64,000 nt of DNA from JADJOY01 sp046331705 [NCBI: bacterium]. Lineage in GTDB: Bacteria > JADJOY01. Shown here piece after piece: positions 17,324-26,075 of this stretch. The notes beneath the pieces are model-generated. The model had not been told where the DNA came from. It ran no database searches and saw only the letters and a list, made by a program, of their open reading frames with translations. Positions within the stretch are counted from its first letter, which is position 1. Each line of letters opens with the position of its first letter. The position numbers and the translations under genes are program-made. Location of the stretch: NCBI GenBank assembly GCA_046331705.1, contig JAXLQJ010000018.1:58721-122720 (forward strand), in the 5' to 3' direction.

Positions 17324-17498
17324 CGGCGCGACTCCGGCGCCTGCCGGAACGCGCGCCCGCCACCAGCCGCGCGCGAGCGCGTGAGTGCCAACGAAAGTTG
17401 CGGGGCCGGCATCGCCGACCCATCCGTGCAAGCGGCGTTCCCCGGTCGCGACGCGGCGACACGCGCGACGCGGACGCGATCGATCCGCGGCGAGCCGC

Positions 17499-19124
17499 TC
17501 AGACGCGGGGAGCGGGCGCGCCGTCGACGAGGCCGTAGAACTTGAGCTTGTGGAAGAAGGTCGCACGGGCGATGCCGAGGATGGCGATGGCGCGCTCCTT
17601 GTGGCCGCCCGTGTGCTCGAGGACGCGGCGGATGTGCTCGCGTTCCACGCGCTCCATCAGCTGCCTGAGCGATTCCGGGGCTCCATCGCTCGAGCAGGGC
17701 GCCGCGACCGCGCTGCCCGCGATCGCCGCCGGCAGGTCGCCGAGCCGGATCACGTCGCCACACGCGAGGATCCCCGCGATCTCGACGACGTTGCGCAGCT
17801 CTCGCACGTTGCCGCTCCAACGGTGCTGCCGCAGCGCGTCGAGCGCCGCCGGCTCGAACGATTTCCCGGGCGCCAGCCGCGCCTGGAAATGGTGCAGGAG
17901 CGGGTCGATGTCATCGCGCCGTGCACGCAGCGGCGGGACGTCGATCCGCGCGACGCAGATCCGGTAATAGAGATCCTCGCGGAACCGACCCTCGCGCACC
18001 TCGCGCTCGATGTCGACGTTGCCGTTGCGATGGTCGTCGTACATGCCGAGGCCATCGCGCAGGGGGCGGACCACGTCGGCCTCCAGCGCCCGCAGCAGCA
18101 GCACCTGAATCTCGGGCGTGGCCGTGGTGATCTCGTCGAGGAAGAGCACGCCGCCCTTCGCCTGGACGAAGAAGCCGTGATGCGGCGAGGTGGCGTCGGT
18201 GAAGGCGCCCTTCTCGTGACCGAAGAGCTGGGAGATCGCGGTCTCGCGCGAGAGCGTGCCCATGTGGACGGGAACGAAGGGTCCGGCGCGCCGCTCGGAC
18301 TCCTGGTGGATCGCGCGGGCGATCACTTCCTTGCCGGTGCCCGACTCGCCGGTCACGAGCACCGACACCTGGGTGGGGGCGAAGCGCTTCACCAGCTCGT
18401 AGATCCGCTTCAGCTCGGAGCTTCGGCCGACCAGGTGGTGCCCCGCGCCGTACGCACGCTCGAGCGTTTCCTCGCGGGCCTTGGCGACCTCGCGCTCGGC
18501 TTCGATCCGCAGCAGATGCTGGATCGCGATGCACGCGTAGCAGGCGAGCGCCTGCAGGAACGGCAGATCTCCCTCGTCGAACGCGCGGACCCGGACGTTG
18601 TTGTCGCAGTAGAGGATCCCGAGCGGCGAGGCGGGGTCGCCGAGCACGCAGCAGATGACCGAGCGGATGCCGTTGGCGACCACGCTGGCCGCCGCGCCGA
18701 AGCTCGAGTCCATCGCGGCGTCGATGGTGAGCAGGGGTTCGCCCGACTCGAGCACTTGCGCGACCATCGTGCTCGAGATCGGCAACGGCCCATCCGCGTT
18801 CCAGCTCAGCTCGTGCGCCGCGCGCGGCACAAGCGTGTTGCCGTCGACGGTCGCGAGCAGCACCCGCTCGGCGCCCAGGAGCTCGCAGGCGGCGGCCACG
18901 ATCCGCTCGAAGAGCCCCGGCAGCGCCGCCTGGGAGAAGAGCTCGTGGCCCAGCTCGTAGAGCTTGGTCAAGCGCAAGTACGAGCGCCGCAGCTCCTCCG
19001 CGGGGATGGCCCCGGGATCGGGGGGAAACGGCATGCGCGCCCCCGCCCCAGCCGCTCGCTGGGGAGGCTCGGGGGACGGGCCGAGGGAATGGGAAACACC
19101 GAGTGGTTCTTCCGAGAGTGACAT
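17499..19124 (-). CDS. GAF - AAA+ - Fis enhancer-binding transcriptional activator
   Basis: A sigma-54-type activator of 541 residues. GAF sensor at about 60-205; AAA+ domain from about 230 with Walker A GESGTGKE (259-266), L1 loop GAFTDA (306-311), Walker B GGVLFLDE (324-331), the segment FREDLYYRI and WSGNVRELRNVVE; a Fis-type helix-turn-helix at about 496-530 (ERAIAILGIARATFFHKL). Two oddities: the fifth GAFTGA position is Asp, and the sensor-I stretch (usually RVIAATN or similar) reads DDHRNGN at 363-369, with the neighbouring frame giving TIATA, as if two compensating indels lie near 18020-18045. Divergent from the CsgG-like lipoprotein operon, its likely target. GGAGAG precedes ATG 19124. 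Confidence 0.92.
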   Translation of the reverse strand: MSLSEEPLGVSHSLGPSPEPPQRAAGAGARMPFPPDPGAIPAEELRRSYLRLTKLYELGHELFSQAALPGLFERIVAAACELLGAERVLLATVDGNTLVPRAAHELSWNADGPLPISSTMVAQVLESGEPLLTIDAAMDSSFGAAASVVANGIRSVICCVLGDPASPLGILYCDNNVRVRAFDEGDLPFLQALACYACIAIQHLLRIEAEREVAKAREETLERAYGAGHHLVGRSSELKRIYELVKRFAPTQVSVLVTGESGTGKEVIARAIHQESERRAGPFVPVHMGTLSRETAISQLFGHEKGAFTDATSPHHGFFVQAKGGVLFLDEITTATPEIQVLLLRALEADVVRPLRDGLGMYDDHRNGNVDIEREVREGRFREDLYYRICVARIDVPPLRARRDDIDPLLHHFQARLAPGKSFEPAALDALRQHRWSGNVRELRNVVEIAGILACGDVIRLGDLPAAIAGSAVAAPCSSDGAPESLRQLMERVEREHIRRVLEHTGGHKERAIAILGIARATFFHKLKFYGLVDGAPAPRV

Positions 19125-19160
19125 TCCAGCTCTCCGTGCCGGGCGTTGCTCCTCACCATA

Positions 19161-19170
19161 GGGAATTCCC
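19161..19170. promoter_or_regulatory. Perfect palindrome GGGAATTCCC
   Basis: A 10-bp perfect palindrome 37 bp upstream of the activator start, in the 168-bp divergent region before the CsgG-like lipoprotein gene. Possible operator. I could not find a convincing GG-N10-GC sigma-54 promoter here. Confidence 0.3.
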
Positions 19171-19292
19171 GCCTCGAACGCTACCGGCGTGTGCGTGGGC
19201 CGGACGGACGGGATGCCGAGCTCACGACCGAGTTGCGAGCGCAGGCATCAGGACATACCCTTGCTCCCGTCCCCGACGGCTGACGCTTCACC

Positions 19293-21554
19293 ATGGCCAC
19301 GACGAGCAGGCGGTCACGCTTCCGGGTGCTGCCGAGCCGGCACGCGCGCCGCGCGCCCGTGCTCGCCGCGGCGGGCGCCTTGCTTCTGGTCGCCGTGTCG
19401 ATCGGGACCGGCTGCCCGGCACCCTACTCCGCTCCGCCGGCGCACCGCGGTGACCAGGAGTGCGGTGTCACGACGGGCTGGATCTGGCGGCCGACATGGT
19501 GGAATTTCGCCGCGCGCGGCGAGTCCTACGCCTCGTGCGAGCTCTTCGACGAGGCCATCCAGGACTTCCGATGGGCCATCGAGCGGCGGGCCGCCGACCA
19601 ACGTCATGCCCGCACCTACGGGATGCATTTTCTCGATGACTACTTTCCCCATCGCGAGCTGGGCATCGCGCTCTTCCGCCAAGGAAAGCTCGACGAGGCC
19701 GAGCACGAGCTGGTCGAGTCGTTGGGCTCGGAGCCCTCGGCGCGCGCCAAGTTCTACCTGAACGAGACCCGCCGCGAGTCGCTGCGGCGGCGCGGCGCAG
19801 GCGCGCTTCCCGGCCCGGTGATCGCCCTCGACGGTGTGGCGAGCTTCGCGACCCGTGAGACGAGCGTGCGGATCTCCGGACGCGTCCACTCGGCTCAGCG
19901 CGTCGCGAGCCTCGAGATCGGCGGCAAGCGCGAGCTCGTCGAGCTGGCCGAGCCCGAGCTCCCCTTCGCCGTCGAGGTCCCCGTCGATCCCGGCGAGAAC
20001 GCCGTGCGCATCGCCACCACCGATCTTCTGGGCAACGCCAGCGAGGCCATCGTCCGCGTCACCGGCGACCGGCAAGGCCCCGTGATGGCGATCCAGAGCA
20101 TCGACCTCCTCACCGGCGGCGCGATCGAGATCGTCGCCAGCGCCCACGATCCATCCGGCGTCGCGACACTCGAGATCGCCGGCATCGCGCAGACCCCGAG
20201 CGCCACGGGCGCGTCGTCGGTTCGCCTTCGCATCGCCCGGCCAGCCGACGATCGCGTGCGTTTCGTCACCACGGATCGCCTCGGGAACGAGACCCGCGGC
20301 ACGCTCGTCCTGACGGCGGACCAGGCCGCGTCACCCGCTTCCGAACGGCGCGTCCTGGTGGCCTCCCTCGACAGCGACCTGCCGCCGGCGGATCGGGCAG
20401 CGAGCGGCCGGGCTGCCGAGGCGGCGCCCGCGGGCTCGCGTGGGGGCGCGGTGGCCTCGGGACTCGGCGAGATCCACTGGAAGCTCGGCGAGAAGCTCGA
20501 TGCCGCCCTCGACCGCGACCCTCCGCTGGTGCGCATCGACGGGCTCGACGACGGGCAGACGCTCTACCTCGACCGCGTCCTCGTCTCGGGCTCGGTCTCC
20601 GACGATTCCCGGGTCACCTCGATCGAGCTCGACCAGCTCGTCGCCGAGATCCACGACACCACCCAAGGGCCCATGCCGGCCGAGCGCGCGAGCATCCCGG
20701 CGACCCACGAGCGCCTCGACTTCACCCCTGGACGCCAGGTGTTCTTCAGCTCGATCGTCGCCCTCGGGGACGGGCCCAACGTGGTGCGAATCGTCGCCAC
20801 CGACGCCGCCGGCAAGCGCACCGAGCGCACCGTCGGGATCACGCGCATACGACCCGCGATTCGCGACCCGCGGGTGCGCCTCGCGGTCGCGCCGATGCCG
20901 TTTCGCGACGGCGACGGGATCGGGGATCTCTCGGAGCGGCTCGAGGATTTCCTGGTCGACGGCCTCGTCGACCAGCGCCGCTATCGGATCGTCGATCGCG
21001 AGACCGTCGCCGAGTCGATGCGCGAGAAGTCGCTGGTGTTGGCCGACCTCGTCGATCCCGACGCCGCCATCGACGTGGCGCGCACCACGCCCGCCGAGGC
21101 CATCCTGGTTGGCCGGGCGTATCGTCGCGGCGCCTCGCTGGAGGCGTGGGTCAAGCTCGTCGACACCGAGACCAGCGAGACGTTGACCTTGAGCGACGTC
21201 TACGGTGAAAACCTGCAGTCGATGGAGCTTGGCCCGCTCATGTCCGCCCTGGCGCAGAAGATCGCGCTTTCCATCCCGGTGGTGGAAGCGCCGGTGGTCG
21301 CCGCTGGCAACGACGAGATCACGATCGCCAGGGGTGCCAGCGATCGATTGAAGCCCAACCTGCGGGTGGCGCTCTTTCGCGCCGTCGCGGGCGAGTCGGG
21401 CGGGGCGGCCCCGGCGCTCGCCGCGCCGAGCTATCAGGAGATCGCGCGCGGCCGTACCCGTTCCGTGGACGCGTCGCTGACCCGAGCCGAGCTCGTTGCC
21501 GATCGATCCGCCGCTGCCGCGCCTCGCGCAGGCGATCTGCTGGTGATCCGGTGA
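19293..21554 (+). CDS. CsgG/FlgO-like lipoprotein with TPRs and Ig-like repeats
   Basis: A 753-residue envelope lipoprotein: hydrophobic segment ending SIGTGCPAP with lipobox Cys41. A short TPR-like region lies at about 75-160 (ELFDEAIQDFRWAIERRAA, ELGIALFRQGKLDEAEHEL). Three beta-rich Ig-like repeats follow, each with a pattern such as GENAVRIATTDLLGN, DDRVRFVTTDRLGNETRG and GPNVVRIVATDAAGKRTER. Residues about 555-695 resemble the CsgG/FlgO periplasmic fold: RLAVAPMPFRDGD, YRIVDRETVAESM, AILVGRAYRRG, WVKLVDTETSETLTL. Such domains build or bind outer-membrane secretion and anchor complexes. First gene of an operon; its TGA overlaps the next start as GTGA. Confidence 0.88.
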   Translation: MATTSRRSRFRVLPSRHARRAPVLAAAGALLLVAVSIGTGCPAPYSAPPAHRGDQECGVTTGWIWRPTWWNFAARGESYASCELFDEAIQDFRWAIERRAADQRHARTYGMHFLDDYFPHRELGIALFRQGKLDEAEHELVESLGSEPSARAKFYLNETRRESLRRRGAGALPGPVIALDGVASFATRETSVRISGRVHSAQRVASLEIGGKRELVELAEPELPFAVEVPVDPGENAVRIATTDLLGNASEAIVRVTGDRQGPVMAIQSIDLLTGGAIEIVASAHDPSGVATLEIAGIAQTPSATGASSVRLRIARPADDRVRFVTTDRLGNETRGTLVLTADQAASPASERRVLVASLDSDLPPADRAASGRAAEAAPAGSRGGAVASGLGEIHWKLGEKLDAALDRDPPLVRIDGLDDGQTLYLDRVLVSGSVSDDSRVTSIELDQLVAEIHDTTQGPMPAERASIPATHERLDFTPGRQVFFSSIVALGDGPNVVRIVATDAAGKRTERTVGITRIRPAIRDPRVRLAVAPMPFRDGDGIGDLSERLEDFLVDGLVDQRRYRIVDRETVAESMREKSLVLADLVDPDAAIDVARTTPAEAILVGRAYRRGASLEAWVKLVDTETSETLTLSDVYGENLQSMELGPLMSALAQKIALSIPVVEAPVVAAGNDEITIARGASDRLKPNLRVALFRAVAGESGGAAPALAAPSYQEIARGRTRSVDASLTRAELVADRSAAAAPRAGDLLVIR

Positions 21555-22918
21555 GCGCCGACCACACGGCGCTCGACGGGCGGCGCGCCCGGGTGTGCAG
21601 AAGCGTCAGCGCGTGGCTCTTGATCGTGCTCACGTGCGGCGTCGCATCCGCGCAGGAATCCGTCGAGATCGTCTTCAGCTCGCAGCCCAGCCCGGTGGGC
21701 GCGGGAGCGCGGGCCACCGGCGTCGGCTCGGCGTTCATCGCCGTCGCCGACGATGCCACGGCGGCGTCGTGGAACCCCGGCGGCCTGACTCAGCTCGATC
21801 GGCCGGAGATGTCGGTCGTCGCCCGCGGGATCGCCCAGTTCGACGAGCTGGGAGACGGCACCCGCACGTTCGACACGGGGGAGAGCACGAGCGCCGCCGG
21901 GCAATCCGACTCGTTCGCGACCGGCAGCCTCAACTACCTGAGCGTCGCGATCCCGTTCTCGGTGATCGGCCGCAACCTGGTGGCGGCGCTCAACTATCAG
22001 CAGGTCCTGTCGTTCGAGCGCGATCTCCACTTCCGCTTCGACAACGACTCGCCCGGGTTCCATTCGTTCACGAACGCGCATCTGGTGCAGGCGGGCGGCG
22101 TCGACGCGGTGACGCCCGCGCTGGCCTTCACCGTCGCACCCGGCCTCTCGCTGGGCGCGGCCTTCAATTACTGGATCGACGGGCTGGGACACGACTTCGC
22201 GTGGCGAGAGACGTTCGAGCAAAGCGGCGCGTTCGAGGTCGAAGGCTTCACTCAGCCCACCAGCGGATCGTTCCAGGACACGTTTCAGCATTTCCGTGGA
22301 GCGAACGGCACCATCGGTCTGCTCTGGGACGTCACCGACGAGGTGGCGCTCGGCGCGGTCTGGAAGACGCCCTTCACGGCGCACGTCCACCACGTCGCGC
22401 GATCCCCCTCGGACCCGTCGTTTCCGGTGCAGCGCCAGCGGCACCGGATGCAGCTGCCCGCCTCGTACGGGATTGGCGCCCGCTGGCGCCCGAGCGACCA
22501 GCTGACGCTCTCCACCGACGTGACGTGGGTCGACTGGGCGCATTTCCGCACGGTGAGCTCGACCGGCGAGGAGTTCCTGGTCACCGGCGACCTCGCGAGC
22601 ACCGACACCGTGGACGGCGTCTTCACGGAACGCGTCGGTGCCGAGTACGTGTGGCTGCTACCGGAAGCCAAGCTGACGGCGCGGACCGGGTTGTTCTTCG
22701 ATCCGGAACCGTCGCGCGGCGCGCCGCGGCCGTTCTACGGCGGCAGCCTGGGCTTCGGCGTCACGCTCGCGTCGGTGAGCGTGGATCTCGCATACCAGGT
22801 GCGGGCGGGGCTCGCCGCGAAGCACACGAGCGTCGCCACTCAGCTGGTGGACATTCCCAGCGTCGAGCTCGATACGGTGCAGAACCTCTTCTATCTCTCG
22901 ATCGTCGAGTACCTGTAG
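21551..22918 (+). CDS. FadL/TodX (OmpP1)-family outer-membrane protein
   Basis: A 455-residue outer-membrane beta barrel for hydrophobic-molecule uptake by family. Signal peptide at about 20-40 (AWLLIVLTCGVASAQ). The mature N terminus carries the family hallmark GAGARATGVGSAFIAVADDATAASWNPGGL, in which the NPGGL element is diagnostic. It then alternates amphipathic strands (SLNYLSVAIPF, GLSLGAAFNYW, EVALGAVWKTPF, QLPASYGIGARW, GSLGFGVTLASVSVDLAYQV) and closes with FYLSIVEYL. The GTG start overlaps the lipoprotein stop (GTGA), so the two are translationally coupled, and the lipoprotein may serve this barrel. Confidence 0.9.
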   Translation: MSADHTALDGRRARVCRSVSAWLLIVLTCGVASAQESVEIVFSSQPSPVGAGARATGVGSAFIAVADDATAASWNPGGLTQLDRPEMSVVARGIAQFDELGDGTRTFDTGESTSAAGQSDSFATGSLNYLSVAIPFSVIGRNLVAALNYQQVLSFERDLHFRFDNDSPGFHSFTNAHLVQAGGVDAVTPALAFTVAPGLSLGAAFNYWIDGLGHDFAWRETFEQSGAFEVEGFTQPTSGSFQDTFQHFRGANGTIGLLWDVTDEVALGAVWKTPFTAHVHHVARSPSDPSFPVQRQRHRMQLPASYGIGARWRPSDQLTLSTDVTWVDWAHFRTVSSTGEEFLVTGDLASTDTVDGVFTERVGAEYVWLLPEAKLTARTGLFFDPEPSRGAPRPFYGGSLGFGVTLASVSVDLAYQVRAGLAAKHTSVATQLVDIPSVELDTVQNLFYLSIVEYL

Positions 22919-22978
22919 CGCACTCGATTCGCTGCGAACCGGCGGAGCGTGAAGCTCTCGGCCTCGAAAGGTGATGCG

Positions 22979-23647
22979 ATGCGGAAGCGATCCGTGATGC
23001 CCCTCGTACCTGCCGTGCTCGTCCTCGCGGTGACGCTCGCGGGCTGCCCGATGCAGCCACACCCACCGTCCCAGCGGTCGATCCTGTACGGATCGAAGGT
23101 GCCGATCCCCGGACCGGGCGGCGTTCGATACGCGCAGATCATCGGGTACGCCGACGAGCCCATCGAGCCGAACAACGGCGAGGACGAGTGCTCGCAGCTG
23201 ATCGGCCTCAACTACGCCGAGGGGCCACCGCCTCAGTACACGCTCTTCCCGCTGCCGCTCATCGAGCACGAGAAGGCGGGCATCCCGCGCAATTGGGCCT
23301 GCCTTCCGCCGGATCTACGCGACAACTTCTTCGAGTGGGATCCCGCGTTCGCGTGGCCGCCCCTCGAGGCGAAACGCGGCAAGCCGAGTCTGGCGGCGGC
23401 GTGCCACCTCGTCGACGGCGGCGTGACCACGGCGCCCCACCACGTGCGGTGCTGGAACGGAGTGGGCAATCCCGGCAGCGCGGACAGCACATCCCCCTGG
23501 TACGACTGCACGGTCACGCAGGGCATCTGCGGACAGGCCACGAAATGGGCCAGCTCGTACAGCACGATGAACGAAACGACGCCGCTCGCCAGCTGCCCGA
23601 AGCGCGATTGCTGCAACACCGGCTACAACAGCTGCAACATCCCTTGA
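22979..23647 (+). CDS. Cys-rich lipoprotein of unknown function
   Basis: No family recognised. A 222-residue lipoprotein: signal ending LAVTLAGCPMQ, then a Pro-rich stretch. The mature protein has about eleven Cys besides the lipobox, clustered at the C terminus (CPKRDCCNTGYNSCNIP), so it is probably disulphide-bonded, or less likely binds a metal. ATG 22979 is preferred over 22949 because GAAAGGTG lies just upstream and the signal peptide then has the normal length. Third gene of the CsgG-like/FadL operon, 60 bp after the barrel gene. Confidence 0.78.
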   Translation: MRKRSVMPLVPAVLVLAVTLAGCPMQPHPPSQRSILYGSKVPIPGPGGVRYAQIIGYADEPIEPNNGEDECSQLIGLNYAEGPPPQYTLFPLPLIEHEKAGIPRNWACLPPDLRDNFFEWDPAFAWPPLEAKRGKPSLAAACHLVDGGVTTAPHHVRCWNGVGNPGSADSTSPWYDCTVTQGICGQATKWASSYSTMNETTPLASCPKRDCCNTGYNSCNIP

Positions 23648-23677
23648 AGCCGTGAAGCCGTGCCGAGCGGCGCGGCC

Positions 23678-23702
23678 GACGGCGCGCGTCCCGGGCGCCG
23701 TC
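23678..23702. terminator. Stem-loop at a convergent junction
   Basis: 8-bp arms GACGGCGC and GCGCCGTC around a 9-base loop, partly overlapping the minus-strand kinase stop codon. No T tract. Confidence 0.4.
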
Positions 23703-25947
23703 AGCCGTCGTCGGTCGGCCGCGCCGTCCCGACCTGCCGGTCGAACGACGCGGCCACGTGATTGGCGATCTCGTCGGGCTTGGCCTCGGGGGGAACCACG
23801 ATCGACTCGCTCAGCACCACTTCCGTGGTCTCCACGTCGGTGACCCGCAGGTTGAGCATCAGCACGCCGTCGAGGCGCGTGAGCCGGGTGCGCAGCAGAT
23901 AACGCGCGCTCACCAGTCGCCCGAGCTCGAGCGCCGCCTTGGGCTCGGCCAGGGCCGACGAGCCGAGCGCGAGCTCGGCGAGCAGGCGATCGAGCATCTC
24001 GCGGTCCACCAGGCGCGTGTTGGGCACGCGAGCCACCGACTGCTCCAACGACGCACCGAGCGCATCCGCGAACCCCGTGCGCGTGTCCGCGGCCAGCGTG
24101 CGCTCGACCGGCATCAGCCACACGCTGCGCGTGCGCTCCGCAGCCGACGCGACGGGCACCGCCGGCGCGCCGCGTCCGCGGCGCTCGCGGTAGCGCCGCG
24201 CGAGCTCGCTCACTCGTGCGTCGATCTGGCGCTGCCGCTCGACGTCGGCGCGCGTGGCATCGGCGCGCTCGAGCCGTTCAAGAAGCGCGGCGGCGCTCGC
24301 GTCGCCCGGGTTGATCGAGAGGATCGACCGATACTCGCGCTCGGCGCTGGCGTCGTCGTCCCGCGCCGCGCCGAGCTGGGCGCGGAGCCGATGCAGCTCG
24401 GGCAAGCCTTCCCCCGCGGGAGTCGCCTGCGCCAGGTGACGCTCGGCAGCGGTGAGGTCGCCGCGCGTCAGCGCGAGCTTGGCCAGCCGCGTGAGCGCGA
24501 GCGCACGCTGGGCCGCCGATCCGACGCGCGCGTTCGCGGCCTCCCGATAGTGGCGCTCCGCGGCTTCGGCGTCCCCGGCGATGACCGCCACGTCGCCCTC
24601 GAGGATCCGCGCGTAGACGAGCTTGGGCTCGAGCGCCAGCGCCCGCACGACGCGCTCGCGCGCCTCACCCACCGCGCCGCGGGCGAGCAGCACGCCGGCT
24701 TCGGTCTGAAGACGGCACGCCTGCTCGATACCGCGCGTGCCGACGGCGGAAAACGCCGACTGGGCACCCAGCCACTCGTCCACCGAAAGACGCTGGAACC
24801 CCACCTCGCAAGCCTCGGGCATCGTCGTGGCCCGGCTCGCGAGCCATCCCAGCGTGCCCGACGCGACGCCGAGGCCGAGGAGCGCCGAGAAGAGCCGCCA
24901 GCGGCGGCGCGGCGGCGGCGAAGCGGCGCCGTCCACCGCAGGCGGGTCGGAAGCGGGAGCCATCGGGACGTGGTGACCGTGACCACCGGGACTCTCCGGC
25001 TCGATCCGCTGCGGCGCGGGGGTCCGCGAGTTCGCGATCGCGGCCAGGATGGAGTCGACGGGAACGTGAGCGTCGCGCATCGCCGCGAGAAACGCCTCGC
25101 GGAGCTCGATCGCGCTCTCGAAGCGTGCCGACGGGCTCTTCTCCAGGCAACGCATCACGACCGCGGCGAGCGCTTCCGGCAGCTCGGGGCGCAGCTCGCG
25201 GATGGGCGGAGGAGCCTCGTACGCGTGCGCAACGGCGACGCCCACTGGGCTGTCGCCGCGGAACGGTAAACGCCCCGCGAGCATCTCGTAGATCACGACG
25301 CCCCAGGAGTACAGATCCGCGCGCGCATCGACGTCAGGCCGACCCTGCGCCTGCTCGGGGCTGATGTAGCCGGGCGTGCCGACCATCGCGCCCGGCGTGG
25401 TGTGCGAGTCGATCGCCAGCGCTTGCGCCACGCCGAAGTCGAGCAGCTTCACCGCTCCCGTGGACGTCACGAACACGTTCTGCGGCTTGAAGTCGCGGTG
25501 GACCACGCCGTGGGCATGCGCCGAGGCGAGCCCCGTCAGCATCTGCACGCCCAGCGCGCACACCCGCGCGAGCTCGGGGCGAGGCTCTTCGTCCAGCCAC
25601 GCGCGCAGATCACGCCCGTGCAGAAGCTCCATGGACAGGAAATAGAATCCCTGATCGGTCCCGATGTCGTAGATCCGGACGATGTTGGCGTGATTGAGCT
25701 GCTGACAGATCAGCGACTCGCGTTTGAATCGCTCGACGCGGCCGGGCTCGGCGTGGACCACCGGCAGCAGCACCTTGAGCGCCACCTGGGCGTTCGTGAG
25801 GGCGTCGCGCGCCACGTAGACGCGCCCCATCCCGCCCGAGGCGAGCTCGCTCAGGATCTCGAACTTGCCGAGCCGCGCGCCGGGAACCAGCGGAAACGCG
25901 GCGGAAGGCACCGGAGCAGCCGGTGAAATACGAGCGGCAGCATCCAT
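23701..25947 (-). CDS. Membrane Ser/Thr kinase with extracytoplasmic TPRs and CsgG/FlgO-like domain
   Basis: A 748-residue transmembrane kinase. Cytoplasmic Hanks domain at 28-290: ASGGMGRVY, VALKVL (Lys58), HRDFKPQN (150-157), DFG (170-172), SPEQ. Pro/Gly/His-rich linker at about 305-348, then one transmembrane helix at 352-371. Outside the membrane are TPR-like helices at about 390-560 (ERHYREAANARVGSAAQRAL, ERHLAQATPAGE, EREYRSILSINPGDASA) and a CsgG/FlgO-like domain at about 605-740 (TRLVDREMLDRLLAELALG, YLLRTRLTRLDGVL, RVTDVETTEVVLS). The same domain type ends the lipoprotein encoded at 19293-21554. It probably senses envelope protein assemblies and signals inward by phosphorylation (inference). 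Confidence 0.92.
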   Translation of the reverse strand: MDAAARISPAAPVPSAAFPLVPGARLGKFEILSELASGGMGRVYVARDALTNAQVALKVLLPVVHAEPGRVERFKRESLICQQLNHANIVRIYDIGTDQGFYFLSMELLHGRDLRAWLDEEPRPELARVCALGVQMLTGLASAHAHGVVHRDFKPQNVFVTSTGAVKLLDFGVAQALAIDSHTTPGAMVGTPGYISPEQAQGRPDVDARADLYSWGVVIYEMLAGRLPFRGDSPVGVAVAHAYEAPPPIRELRPELPEALAAVVMRCLEKSPSARFESAIELREAFLAAMRDAHVPVDSILAAIANSRTPAPQRIEPESPGGHGHHVPMAPASDPPAVDGAASPPPRRRWRLFSALLGLGVASGTLGWLASRATTMPEACEVGFQRLSVDEWLGAQSAFSAVGTRGIEQACRLQTEAGVLLARGAVGEARERVVRALALEPKLVYARILEGDVAVIAGDAEAAERHYREAANARVGSAAQRALALTRLAKLALTRGDLTAAERHLAQATPAGEGLPELHRLRAQLGAARDDDASAEREYRSILSINPGDASAAALLERLERADATRADVERQRQIDARVSELARRYRERRGRGAPAVPVASAAERTRSVWLMPVERTLAADTRTGFADALGASLEQSVARVPNTRLVDREMLDRLLAELALGSSALAEPKAALELGRLVSARYLLRTRLTRLDGVLMLNLRVTDVETTEVVLSESIVVPPEAKPDEIANHVAASFDRQVGTARPTDDG

Positions 25948-25968
25948 GGATAACCCCGATCTGACTGC

Positions 25969-25998
25969 ATACTATGCCCGAAATCCCGCACGACACAA
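25969..25998 (-). promoter_or_regulatory. Sigma-70-like promoter for the CsgG-domain kinase
   Basis: On the minus strand TTGTGT, an 18-base spacer and TAGTAT, with TAGTAT ending 21 bp before the start codon. The -10 overlaps the palindrome GCATACTATGC (25967-25977), so a repressor could act here. Both boxes stand out from the GC-rich context. Confidence 0.4.
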
Positions 25999-26075
25999 GC
26001 CTACCGGCGAGCGCCACCCCGCGTCCGGCCATCGGTCCCGACGGCGCTCGGGAGTGGCGCTTCGCTGCGCACGGC

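Noticed and set aside
17392-17402. CAAC-GAAA-GTTG mini-hairpin upstream of the intact glycosyltransferase
   Set aside because: Four-base arms only; kept just as part of the shared 11-mer observation.
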